From a virus: a DNA stretch of 30,809 nucleotides. Both the position numbers and the translations under genes were made by a program. The notes beneath the pieces were generated by a model. It searched no databases and was not told where the DNA came from. It saw nothing but the letters and a program-made list of their open reading frames with translations. Below, one piece after another: positions 16,595 through 23,345 of this stretch. Where the stretch lies: positions 1 to 30,809 of IMG/VR virus record IMGVR_UViG_3300008453_000819. One strand, written 5' to 3'. Every line of letters begins with the position of its first letter. The stretch's first letter is position 1.

Positions 16595-17106
16595 GAATTA
16601 CACTTATTCCAAGTGATAAAACAATTGGAATTGATAATGAGTTTTATCGTAATATTGAACAGGATTTTTCTTGGATTCCGTCAAATATTCATGCTGTTCA
16701 ATGGTATGATACCTGGGGTGAGATTGAGTATATTGATGGATCTCCCAATAAAAGAATTGAGGAGTTGGGTATTTTTGAACAGGCAGTTTTGGATTTTAAT
16801 AATGAAAAGGAAAGAATTGATACTGAACTTGAGGCATTAAATAAAGAGAATGAGGAGAAAAAAATTTTAGAAGAATTGGCATTGGAAGCAGCAAGAAATT
16901 ACTGGAAAGAATTTAGAAATATAAGAGATAGTCTTTTATCTAGATGTGATTGGACTCAATCTCCAGATTCCCCACTAACAGAAGAAAAGAAAGATGAGTG
17001 GGCAACATATCGTCAGATATTGCGAGATCTCCCAGTTATTATTAGTGATCCAAAACCAATGGTTAATGATTTAAATCACGAGAATTGGCCAACTAAACCA
17101 GATTAA
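16591..17106 (+). CDS. tail-fiber assembly chaperone-like protein, 171 aa
   Basis: The middle is a long charged helix (residues about 65-110). The C-terminal part has RDSLLSRCDWTQSPDSPLTE, then E-K-K-D-E-W-A-T-Y-R-Q-I-L-R-D-L-P at about 112-148. This is the signature of phage tail-assembly chaperone proteins found next to fiber genes, which help fibers fold and trimerise in the cytosol. Position straight after a fiber that lacks an S74 end supports this. The N-terminal 60 residues are beta-like and could recognise the fiber tip. Confidence 0.78.
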   Translation: MRITLIPSDKTIGIDNEFYRNIEQDFSWIPSNIHAVQWYDTWGEIEYIDGSPNKRIEELGIFEQAVLDFNNEKERIDTELEALNKENEEKKILEELALEAARNYWKEFRNIRDSLLSRCDWTQSPDSPLTEEKKDEWATYRQILRDLPVIISDPKPMVNDLNHENWPTKPD

Positions 17107-17107
17107 T

Positions 17108-17425
17108 ATGATATTTTTTGATAATGATGTTTTTAAGTTAAGTGAGAAGTTGAATGTCACAACCATAAATTATGGTTTGACTGATATTAGTATACTTGAT
17201 AATTTTTATTGTGATTTAGATGCGGTTAATTGTGAGATAGAAAAACTACCTATAACTTTAGTGGGTGGTCTTTACAAACCAGATAATGGTAAAAAATATA
17301 TTGATGGTAGAAAAATTTATATTCAGAACATGAGGGGAACTGAACTACCATATCTAGTGAATGATCAGTTAAAAAAAGTAGTTTCAAAAATTTCAAAAAA
17401 TAGTTTGACTGAACCAACTACATAA
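17108..17425 (+). CDS. short 2OG-oxygenase-like N-terminal fragment, 105 aa
   Basis: Residues about 29-90 (I-L-D-N-F-Y-C-D-L-D-A-V, then G-G-L-Y-K-P-D-N, Y-I-D-G-R-K and L-P-Y-L-V) resemble the N-terminal part of the oxygenase at 20834 (V-V-D-N-F-Y-A-N-P-Y-A-V). The HxD and distal His/Arg needed for iron and 2-oxoglutarate are absent because the protein stops first. Downstream sequence has no continuation in other frames; a promoter and a glycosyltransferase follow at once. It could be a decayed remnant or a short accessory protein. Start is 1 nt after the preceding stop. Confidence 0.5.
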   Translation: MIFFDNDVFKLSEKLNVTTINYGLTDISILDNFYCDLDAVNCEIEKLPITLVGGLYKPDNGKKYIDGRKIYIQNMRGTELPYLVNDQLKKVVSKISKNSLTEPTT

Positions 17426-17433
17426 GGTATAAT
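17405..17433 (+). promoter_or_regulatory. sigma-70-like promoter before glycan cassette 2
   Basis: TTGACT at 17405-17410, 17-nt spacer, TATAAT at 17428-17433. Leader to the next ATG is about 17 nt. The -35 overlaps the end of the short oxygenase-like gene. Confidence 0.75.
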
Positions 17434-17456
17434 ACTTCTATATCACCTTTACTTGA

Positions 17457-18689
17457 ATGGATTATAAGTTCAGCATTATTTCGCCATCCCACAAGAACAC
17501 TCCCTACCTTCAAGAACTCTACGAAAGTCTGTGTGCTCAGACTTATGAGAACTGGGAGTGGATTTTGTGGTTGAATGGTAAGTTTAACCGTAGCAAACTC
17601 TCTCCAGAAATTGAGAATGATGGGAGGGTAAAGATCTACGAGTGTAATGAAAATAATCCTAACGTTGGGTTTCACAAGAGCAAGGCATTCCATCTTGGTT
17701 CTGGTGATGTCCTTGTGGAAGTTGACCATGATGATATGATCACACCAGACTGTCTGGAAGAACTTAACAAGGCATACCAAGACGAGAGTGTTGGTTTTGT
17801 GTACAGTGATGTTGCTGTGTATGATGATAACTTTGTTCCTTATAATGAGCAGCATGGTTGGTCTTACTACTTCTACAATTTTCGTGGTAAAGACCGTTAT
17901 GTGATGAACTCTTGGCGTCCAACTAGTCAGGCATTATCATTCATCTGGTATTCTCCTGACCATGTTAGATCTTGGAGAAGGAGTGTTTATCAATCAATCG
18001 GTGGGCATAATGTTCAATTAAGTATATGTGATGACCACGAGTTGATGATAAGAACCTATCTGAATACGAAGATGTATCATATTCAAAAACCTCTTTACAT
18101 CTATAGGGTTTATGGTGACAATACTTACCTAGAAAGAAATGCTCAAATTCAAACTAAGACCGTAGACCTTTATTATGAGTATGGATATCAACTTGCAGAG
18201 AAAGATGCAGAAGACCGTGGACTTCTGAAAGTTGATATTGGTGGTGGACTTTATCCTCGTCCTGGTTATGTAACCATTGACCAGGAGGGTGCTGATATTA
18301 CTTGTGACCTGAATGATGGCATCCCACTTCCTGATAATAGTGTTGGTGTTTTGAATGCAAGTCATGTTCTAGAGCACCTGAGAGACCCTGTTAAGTCAAT
18401 GAGAGAAATTCATCGGGTCCTTGCACACGGTGGTTGGGCAATGATTGAGGTTCCTTCTACTGATGGTAGGGGTGCATTCCAAGACCCAACTCACGTTAGC
18501 TTCTGGAATGAACATAGTTTCTGGTATTATACCAACAAACAGCTAGCAAACTTCATTAGAAACTATGATATTCGCTTTCAAACGTATCGGTTAAATACTT
18601 GGGAAATGGCACCACATATTCCTGTTGTCACTGCTTGGTTGACAGCAATTAAGGATGAAGAACGTTTCCCTGGAATTCTTGCAATTTAA
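17457..18689 (+). CDS. glycosyltransferase 2 - methyltransferase fusion, 410 aa
   Basis: Residues 1 to about 240 are a GT2 domain: F-S-I-I-S-P-S-H-K-N, then V-E-V-D-H-D-D-M near residues 89-96 (DxD), and D-D-H-E-L-M-I-R near residue 193. From about residue 257 comes a class I methyltransferase: K-V-D-I-G-G-G (SAM loop), G-Y-V-T-I-D, then L-N-A-S-H-V-L-E-H-L and V-L-A-H-G-G-W as in Methyltransf_11. It acts on a glycan in the cytosol; the two steps are fused as in the gene at 11193, although the methyltransferase types differ. It opens the second cassette under a strong promoter, 5 nt before glf. Confidence 0.85.
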   Translation: MDYKFSIISPSHKNTPYLQELYESLCAQTYENWEWILWLNGKFNRSKLSPEIENDGRVKIYECNENNPNVGFHKSKAFHLGSGDVLVEVDHDDMITPDCLEELNKAYQDESVGFVYSDVAVYDDNFVPYNEQHGWSYYFYNFRGKDRYVMNSWRPTSQALSFIWYSPDHVRSWRRSVYQSIGGHNVQLSICDDHELMIRTYLNTKMYHIQKPLYIYRVYGDNTYLERNAQIQTKTVDLYYEYGYQLAEKDAEDRGLLKVDIGGGLYPRPGYVTIDQEGADITCDLNDGIPLPDNSVGVLNASHVLEHLRDPVKSMREIHRVLAHGGWAMIEVPSTDGRGAFQDPTHVSFWNEHSFWYYTNKQLANFIRNYDIRFQTYRLNTWEMAPHIPVVTAWLTAIKDEERFPGILAI

Positions 18690-18694
18690 TTTTT

Positions 18695-19720
18695 ATGGCA
18701 CTTGCATATGTAATCGGCGCAGGAACAGCAGGTTCAACTGCCGCTAGAATTTTAAAAGATAATGGGTGGGATGTAGAAGTATTTGAAACTAGATCTTATA
18801 TTTCTGGTAATTGCTACGACTATATTGATGAAAAGACCCGTTGTATTGTCCATGCACATGGTCCACACGCAATTCATACTAATAGTGAGAAAGTCTGGAA
18901 CTGGTTGCATCAGTTTTCGGAGTTTAATGATTTCTCAGTCAAGGTCTGGGCAAATACTAAACTGGGTAAAATCCCCATTCCTTATAATGATACGTCTGAT
19001 AGAATTATTGGACGACGACTTTCTGATGAAGAAATTATTGATTTAGTCTTCAGGGATTATTCTGAAAAGATGTGGAATACTCCCTTTGAGGAACTTCCTC
19101 AGAGTATTCTTGCACGACTAGCAGTAAGAAATCCTGGTGAAGAAACTTACTTTGTGAATAACAAGTATCAGGGTCTTCCTAAGTATGGATTTGTTCGGAT
19201 GTTTGAAAACATTCTGGATGGTATCCCCGTTCATTTGGATACACCCAGAGATGAGTGGAGAAAACTGAAAGACAAGTGTGACCTGTTGGTTTATACTGGT
19301 AAGGTTGATAATTACTTTGATTATCAGTTTGGCGAATTAACTTATCGCTCTTTGAATTTTGAACACGTCTATTGCCCTAAAACTCTTTATATTCAACTGA
19401 ATGAATGTAATAAAGAGAATGGATGGAACCGTGCAATTGACCATTCCTACTGGTATAAACAGGATGTAGAAACAACAATTGTCACAAGAGAGTATCCTGT
19501 TCCTCACGTTGATGGTGTGAACAATCCATATTATCCAATGATATTTGGTGAGTATCTCAGTCAGTTCAGACTGTATGAACCTCTGATGCAGGCAGAAAAG
19601 AACACAGTATTCACTGGAAGAACTGCTACTTATGAATATCTGACGATTGATGAAACCATCATCAAGACTGCTAAAAAACTGAAGAAACTTGGACTATCTG
19701 ATTCTATTTTAACGCCATGA
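18695..19720 (+). CDS. glf: UDP-galactopyranose mutase
   Basis: 341-residue FAD enzyme that turns UDP-galactopyranose into UDP-galactofuranose. The FAD dinucleotide motif G-A-G-T-A-G-S is at residues 8-14, with E30 at the end of the second strand. Family marks follow: H-G-P-H-A-I-H-T-N, Y-S-E-K-M-W-N-T-P, Y-Q-G-L-P-K-Y-G-F, Y-T-G-K-V-D-N-Y-F-D-Y, L-T-Y-R-S-L-N-F-E, and F-T-G-R-T-A-T-Y-E-Y near the end. It is slightly shorter than bacterial Glf (about 370-390). It overlaps the following glycosyltransferase by 4 nt, which suggests that enzyme may use UDP-Galf. Confidence 0.92.
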   Translation: MALAYVIGAGTAGSTAARILKDNGWDVEVFETRSYISGNCYDYIDEKTRCIVHAHGPHAIHTNSEKVWNWLHQFSEFNDFSVKVWANTKLGKIPIPYNDTSDRIIGRRLSDEEIIDLVFRDYSEKMWNTPFEELPQSILARLAVRNPGEETYFVNNKYQGLPKYGFVRMFENILDGIPVHLDTPRDEWRKLKDKCDLLVYTGKVDNYFDYQFGELTYRSLNFEHVYCPKTLYIQLNECNKENGWNRAIDHSYWYKQDVETTIVTREYPVPHVDGVNNPYYPMIFGEYLSQFRLYEPLMQAEKNTVFTGRTATYEYLTIDETIIKTAKKLKKLGLSDSILTP

Positions 19721-20832
19721 AGAAAACTAAACTATGTCTCAATGTAATGCTTGGAAATGAGGAGCACGTCGTTGAGAGAATGCTTAATTCTTGTTATAAG
19801 CACATTGACTATTGGATTATCCAGTGTAATGGTAACGACCGCACTCAACAGATGGTTGAAGACTTTTTTCAACAAAAAGGTATTCCTGGATTTACCTACA
19901 ATGTAGAATGGCACTATCCTGGTTGGAATAGTGATGACTTGGTTCAGAAATGTACAGAGACTGACCACGGTTGTGACTGGTTATTCAGAATTGATGCTGA
20001 TGAACAACTACACGTTGATGATGACTTTGATTGGAGTGTTTTAGAAGATACTTCAATTGATGCCTGGGATGTTACGGCACAGTCTGATAATTGTATTTGG
20101 TATCGTTGCCGTCTATGGAATACAAAAATTCCCTGGAGGTTTAGGCACGACAAGAGGCACGAGTGTATTCTGAAACCTGGATGTGTTCCAACGGGAGAAG
20201 AGTTTCCAAGAATAAGTCTGGCAAGAGGATTTAGACACATCATTATTAACGATGGTCGGACTTGGGTAAATCCAACTAAGTTCTTTACTGATGCTGTTGA
20301 ACTTGAGAACCAACACATTTCCAACAACACAATGCTAGAGGATGTTTATCACTTCTGGTATATTGCTAAAAGTTATAATGATGCTGCTTATGGTACTTAT
20401 CCTTTAGGTGAAACGCATAATCAGGAGATGGCACGTCGTGCTTTATTTTATTATGAAGAGTATCTGAATTATCGATTTAATTATCATCAACTTGGATATG
20501 TAACTGGTATTGATGAGATGGCATATTTTACTTTATGTGCTATGGGAGACTTGAATCGAACTTGCAATAATTTTGAAAAAGCAATTGACTGCTATATTCG
20601 TGCAGAAGAATGGTGTCCACCAAGAAATGAACATCTTGTGGGATTATCTGAGTGCTACAGAACTTTAGGTGATTATCAGATGATGAAGATGCAGACGGAA
20701 AGATTGATTGATCCGAGCAGAGTTAATCCTTTTCCCACATATCACTTCCTTGTCAATAGTAACTATTATATAGATACCGGTGATTATGGAAAATCGCTTC
20801 ATCAAATCGTATGTGAAAACTTATGCAATTGA
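19717..20832 (+). CDS. glycosyltransferase family 2-like, 371 aa
   Basis: N-terminal GT-A domain: L-C-L-N-V-M-L-G-N-E-E, then W-L-F-R-I-D-A-D-E near residues 88-96 as the metal/nucleotide motif. The pattern matches the SunS/WcaA-like 'glycosyl transferase plus TPR' proteins. The C-terminal 120 residues are helical with a TPR-like stretch (N-F-E-K-A-I-D-C-Y-I-R-A-E-E). It probably attaches a sugar, possibly galactofuranose supplied by the upstream mutase, to a protein or glycan acceptor. The ATGA overlap with glf suggests joint translation. Confidence 0.82.
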   Translation: MKKTKLCLNVMLGNEEHVVERMLNSCYKHIDYWIIQCNGNDRTQQMVEDFFQQKGIPGFTYNVEWHYPGWNSDDLVQKCTETDHGCDWLFRIDADEQLHVDDDFDWSVLEDTSIDAWDVTAQSDNCIWYRCRLWNTKIPWRFRHDKRHECILKPGCVPTGEEFPRISLARGFRHIIINDGRTWVNPTKFFTDAVELENQHISNNTMLEDVYHFWYIAKSYNDAAYGTYPLGETHNQEMARRALFYYEEYLNYRFNYHQLGYVTGIDEMAYFTLCAMGDLNRTCNNFEKAIDCYIRAEEWCPPRNEHLVGLSECYRTLGDYQMMKMQTERLIDPSRVNPFPTYHFLVNSNYYIDTGDYGKSLHQIVCENLCN

Positions 20833-20833
20833 T

Positions 20834-21418
20834 ATGAAATACCTTCCAGTCTCATCAATAAATAGACAGTCGCAGAAAACTATATGGGTTGTTGATAATT
20901 TTTATGCTAACCCATATGCTGTAAGAGAATTTGCTCTTCAGCAAGAGTTTTCTGAAGATTTAAATTATTTCAAAGGAAGTCGTTCAAAAGAACAATACTT
21001 CGTTCCTGGAACAAAAGAAGCATTTGAAAAAATCATGGGTATCAAAATCCGTGAATGGGAGTCTCATGGAATGTGTGGTCGTTTTCAATACTGTACCTCA
21101 CAAGATGCCCTTGTCTATCATCACGATGGTCAAACCTGGGCTGCTATGATATATCTCAACCCAGATGCTCCTTATTGTACAGGAACTTCTCTTTACGCTA
21201 GTAAGAATGGTGCTAGGAGAACTGGTGACCCCAACTTTACGGATGATGTATTTGCTGGTGGTTTTTACGATGAAACCAAGTTTGAGTTAGTTGACTCTAT
21301 TGGTAATGTCTTCAATAGACTATTCATCTTTGACGCTCAAAATATTCACGCAGCATCAAAATACTTTGGTCAAACCAAAGAAGATTCACGACTCTTTCAC
21401 ATTTTCTTTTTCGACTAA
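20834..21418 (+). CDS. 2OG-Fe(II) oxygenase-like protein, 194 aa
   Basis: V-V-D-N-F-Y-A-N-P-Y-A-V at residues 19-30 leads into a jelly-roll core. Candidate iron ligands are H96-x-D98 (Y-H-H-D-G) and H172 (Q-N-I-H-A-A), and R186 could hold 2-oxoglutarate. The G-T-S-L-Y and I-Y-L-N-P segments are also typical. It would hydroxylate a protein or sugar; the substrate is unknown. I chose ATG 20834, one base after the upstream stop. An in-frame ATG at 20780 would overlap the glycosyltransferase by 53 nt. Its place in the cassette suggests modification of the same glycan or fiber. Closest window relative is the fragment at 17108. Confidence 0.75.
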   Translation: MKYLPVSSINRQSQKTIWVVDNFYANPYAVREFALQQEFSEDLNYFKGSRSKEQYFVPGTKEAFEKIMGIKIREWESHGMCGRFQYCTSQDALVYHHDGQTWAAMIYLNPDAPYCTGTSLYASKNGARRTGDPNFTDDVFAGGFYDETKFELVDSIGNVFNRLFIFDAQNIHAASKYFGQTKEDSRLFHIFFFD

Positions 21419-21420
21419 AA

Positions 21421-21663
21421 ATGAATTTTACAGTTTACTCAAAAGAAGGTTGTCCATATTGCGACAAAGTAAAAAAAGTCTTAGAGTTGACAAACACTCA
21501 GTTTGTCGTGTATACTCTTAGTGAGGACTTTACTAGAGAAGAATTCTATTCTGAATTTGGTGAAGGTTCTACCTTCCCTCAGGTTATTTGTGATGATAAA
21601 AAGCTAGGAGGTTCCGTTGACACAATCAGATTCCTCAAAGAACAACAAGTCATCAAGTCATAA
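21421..21663 (+). CDS. nrdC: glutaredoxin
   Basis: 80-residue thioredoxin-fold redox protein. Active site is C11-P-Y-C14, cis-Pro segment T51-F-P-Q54, and glutathione-binding G63-G64-S, all in normal places for a full-length glutaredoxin. It would reduce the phage or host ribonucleotide reductase and other disulfides in the cytosol. It lies 2 nt after the oxygenase gene. A strong promoter-like sequence with a dyad lies inside the coding sequence (21487-21516). The nrdC symbol follows T4 usage. Confidence 0.9.
   Translation: MNFTVYSKEGCPYCDKVKKVLELTNTQFVVYTLSEDFTREEFYSEFGEGSTFPQVICDDKKLGGSVDTIRFLKEQQVIKS
21487..21516 (+). promoter_or_regulatory. internal sigma-70-like promoter with operator-like dyad
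   Basis: TTGACA at 21487-21492, 18-nt spacer, TATACT at 21511-21516, all within the glutaredoxin gene. The spacer holds a perfect inverted repeat GACAAAC-ACTCA-GTTTGTC (21489-21507), the usual place for a repressor site. It would drive the small genes from 21855 on. Confidence 0.45.
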
Positions 21664-21671
21664 CATAAATA
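21664..21671 (+). promoter_or_regulatory. candidate late promoter
   Basis: CATAAATA directly after the glutaredoxin stop codon, one base from the T4 late box. A transcript from here would begin near 21677 and carry the structured leader ending at 21854. Confidence 0.5.
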
Positions 21672-21854
21672 AAAACAAGAGTCACGTAAACCGTGGCGTT
21701 GATTTACTGCTTAATGGAGGTAAGAGAAAGCAAACGCAACCATTCCATATCATCTTCGAAAAGATGGTTTGCTTTCTGAATCGGGAAGTTACCATCTATT
21801 TTGAATTTTCCTTTAAGTCAAGGAAAAGAATAGTAGTTTCCCGAGGCAAAAGAA
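21672..21854 (+). ncRNA. structured intergenic leader with two long hairpins
   Basis: No convincing gene lies here. Hairpin A has an 11-bp stem, 21725-21735 with 21767-21777 (AGAAAGCAAAC/GTTTGCTTTCT), enclosing a second stem CATCTT-CGAA-AAGATG. Three bases later hairpin B begins: TCGGGAA (21781-21787) with TTCCCGA (21838-21844), then CTATT/AATAG, then TTTTCCTT/AAGGAAAA with a 6-nt loop. Hairpin B ends in the GAGG that could serve as ribosome binding site for the ATG at 21855, so folding may limit translation. It could be a leader or a stable small RNA. I do not recognise a known RNA family. Confidence 0.5.
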
Positions 21855-22085
21855 ATGTTAGCAGTTAGTCTAGTTTTTGGTTCATTCATGACCGTATTGT
21901 TTCTTATTGTGGGACTTATAGGTGGTTGGGTAGCAAGAGAATATATGATGAACTATCGGGAGATTCCAAGACCTCACCCCGAAATGTTCGATAACCAGGG
22001 TAACCTGATTCCAGATGAGGTGATTGCATTTAACTTTGAAAACTATCATGACTACGAAATCAACGACGAAGAAGACGACGAGTAA
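21855..22085 (+). CDS. small membrane protein, 76 aa
   Basis: One hydrophobic segment at residues 2-25 (LAVSLVFGSFMTVLFLIVGL, then I-G-G-W-V-A) serves as an N-terminal membrane anchor. A cytosol-side tail follows that becomes strongly acidic (E-I-N-D-E-E-D-D-E). Conserved-looking P-R-P-H-P-E-M-F-D-N-Q-G in the middle. I recall this type in T4-like cyanophages but know no function. It overlaps the next gene by 38 nt and follows the structured leader. Confidence 0.7.
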   Translation: MLAVSLVFGSFMTVLFLIVGLIGGWVAREYMMNYREIPRPHPEMFDNQGNLIPDEVIAFNFENYHDYEINDEEDDE

Positions 22086-22662
22086 CACTACCAATACAAA
22101 ACCAAGGACTGTTAAGGTTTCTACCTCACTAGAACTCCCTAATAATCCACTGGTTTTTGAGGTTCTTGATCTAGTATCGAAACAAAAAACCAAAGCAAAA
22201 AAAGTCGAAGTTCTGAAAAAATATGAGGATATGTCTCTTAAGATCATCCTCATTTGGAACTTTGATGAGAGTGTTGTAAGTGTTCTTCCACCAGGGGAAG
22301 TTCCATATTCCTCTTATGATGAACAAACTGTAAACTCTGGTACACTTTCTACCAAAATCAGTCAAGAGACACGTAGAATGTATGAGACTGGTTCATTCTC
22401 AATGGGAGTGACTGATCAGCAGGCTAGAACTACTATTCGTAAAGAGGCGAAGAACTTTTATTTCTTTGTGAAAGGTGGTAATGATAGTATGAACAGCATT
22501 CGTAGAGAAAGTATGTTTATCAATCTTCTCCAAGGTTTACACCCACTTGAAGCAGAGATTATTTGTCTTGTAAAAGATAAAAAACTAACCGACAAATACA
22601 ATCTTACTCAGGATGATGTTGCTGAAGCATTCCCCGATATTCAGTGGGGCAATCGTTCTTGA
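22048..22662 (+). CDS. conserved cyanophage protein, 204 aa
   Basis: Starts at ATG 22048 inside the end of the membrane-protein gene; a TTG at 22024 is in frame but less likely. Residues 1-25 are a Thr/Ser/Lys-rich disordered start. The body opens with L-P-N-N-P-L-V-F-E-V-L-D-L-V-S-K-Q-K-T-K-A-K-K, followed by I-L-I-W-N-F-D-E-S-V and a helical C-terminus. It belongs to a family I know from cyanomyoviruses that has no assigned role. There are no catalytic motifs. The basic patch could bind nucleic acid; this is a guess. Confidence 0.72.
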   Translation: MTTKSTTKKTTSNTTNTKPRTVKVSTSLELPNNPLVFEVLDLVSKQKTKAKKVEVLKKYEDMSLKIILIWNFDESVVSVLPPGEVPYSSYDEQTVNSGTLSTKISQETRRMYETGSFSMGVTDQQARTTIRKEAKNFYFFVKGGNDSMNSIRRESMFINLLQGLHPLEAEIICLVKDKKLTDKYNLTQDDVAEAFPDIQWGNRS

Positions 22663-22663
22663 T

Positions 22664-22924
22664 ATGGGAAAGGGTATCAATATTATTCACATAAATTGTG
22701 ATCCTTCTTTTGCTGACGATAAGAGTCTTCCAAGAGATTCTTATCTAGTATCTTATGGTGATAATGATGAAGAAAAGTTTGATGTAGTTCAAGGTCTTCG
22801 CTCTGATATCTTTGACCACTATTGGGATAAGTATCGTGATGTAAGACGAATGGATTGGACTCAAGGTACAGTCAATCCAAAGTCATGGGGTTATAATGTG
22901 CCTGAAAAGAAAAAGCGAAAGTAG
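22664..22924 (+). CDS. conserved hypothetical protein, 86 aa
   Basis: ATG at 22664, just after the upstream stop. The protein has an N-terminal beta-like segment (G-I-N-I-I-H-I-N-C-D), an acidic middle (Y-G-D-N-D-E-E-K-F), a Trp/Asp/Arg-rich part (H-Y-W-D-K-Y-R-D-V-R-R-M-D-W) and a basic tail K-K-K-R-K. No known family comes to mind. It is the last gene before a terminator-promoter element. Confidence 0.65.
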   Translation: MGKGINIIHINCDPSFADDKSLPRDSYLVSYGDNDEEKFDVVQGLRSDIFDHYWDKYRDVRRMDWTQGTVNPKSWGYNVPEKKKRK

Positions 22925-22964
22925 TTTCCAATATCGCTAATAATTTTTCCGGCAAAATTTTCTT

Positions 22965-22997
22965 GCGTGAGGGTTTTCACAAATCTTCACGCTTTTT
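22965..22997 (+). terminator. intrinsic terminator carrying the next -35 box in its loop
   Basis: GCGTGA (22965-22970) pairs with TCACGC (22987-22992); three more pairs including GU extend the stem. Five T follow. The loop (22974-22983) contains TTCACA, which is the -35 of the promoter ending at 23005. Confidence 0.65.
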
Positions 22998-23005
22998 AGT
23001 ATAAT
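22976..23005 (+). promoter_or_regulatory. sigma-70-like promoter of the aptamer/ORF region
   Basis: TTCACA at 22976-22981, 18-nt spacer, TATAAT at 23000-23005. A 6-bp dyad AGATAC/GTATCT at 23008-23025 covers the expected start point. The transcript would have a leader of about 88 nt before the first small ORF and include the hairpin at 23061-23098. Confidence 0.65.
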
Positions 23006-23060
23006 ATAGATACCATTTAGTATCTTATGTTACTGTTTTCACACATATAAGACCTATATA

Positions 23061-23098
23061 GGATGAATAGGGGTATAATAATCCCCTAACGTTCATCC
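23061..23098 (+). promoter_or_regulatory. anti-aptamer hairpin
   Basis: GGATGAA (23061-23067) pairs with TTCATCC (23092-23098), and directly inside it TAGGGG (23068-23073) pairs with CCCCTA (23083-23088). This gives 13 bp with a 3-nt bulge (ACG) on one side. The TTCATCC arm is the strand needed for P1 and P2 of the following aptamer, so the two folds exclude each other. It also ends 1 nt before the start codon at 23100. Confidence 0.65.
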
Positions 23099-23342
23099 TA
23101 TGACTAAAGCACTTTTGCTTTTAGCATGGGTTCCACTTCTTTCTGTTTCAACGCCACGACTTATACAGAATCCATATCCTGTGACTATAAGTTGTGACGC
23201 AGCGTGGGAACTAATGGACATCGTTAAAAACGACGATGTAGTAGACCAAAGAAGAGAAGACCGATTGCTATTAGAACTCCGAAAGGATGTTGTTCAAAGG
23301 TGCTAAAAACTGAATAGGACGCAAGTAAGCCGACTCGGAACG
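23090..23342 (+). promoter_or_regulatory. split glutamine-type aptamer 1 enclosing a 68-codon ORF
   Basis: The 5' half is CGTTCATCC (23090-23098) and the 3' half GACGCAAGTA (23318-23327) to GGAACG (23337-23342). P1 pairs CGTTC with GAACG, and P2 pairs TCCTAT (23096-23101) with ATAGGA (23314-23319). A short CCG-ACT-CGG stem fits P3. The core words match my memory of glnA and Downstream-peptide glutamine riboswitches (CGUUCA, GACGnAAGUA, GGAACG), in which P2 closes a short loop. Here the P2 loop is the 23100-23306 ORF, with its start codon in the P2 arm. Pairing is seen; ligand identity is inferred from the family. Confidence 0.6.
23100..23306 (+). CDS. small two-Cys protein with hydrophobic N-terminus, 68 aa
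   Basis: Residues 4-16 (A-L-L-L-L-A-W-V-P-L-L-S-V) form a hydrophobic segment like a signal peptide or anchor. Residues 30-68 align without gaps to the peptide at 23355: S-C at the start, conserved A, L, V, V, L-x-L-E-(L/I), and a closing Cys. The first and last Cys could form a disulfide. Start codon overlaps the P2 arm of the enclosing aptamer, so its translation may depend on the RNA fold. There is no strong ribosome binding site. Function unknown. Confidence 0.6.
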   Translation: MTKALLLLAWVPLLSVSTPRLIQNPYPVTISCDAAWELMDIVKNDDVVDQRREDRLLLELRKDVVQRC

Positions 23343-23345
23343 GAT

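Noticed and set aside
21617-21868. 83-codon frame across the structured region after glutaredoxin
   Set aside because: Starts inside the glutaredoxin gene, has no good ribosome binding site and runs through two strong hairpins. Its basic/aromatic composition has no family resemblance.
22999-23013. NtcA box (GTA-N8-TAC) at the aptamer promoter
   Set aside because: GTA and TAC are separated by 9 nt, not 8, and overlap the -10 box.
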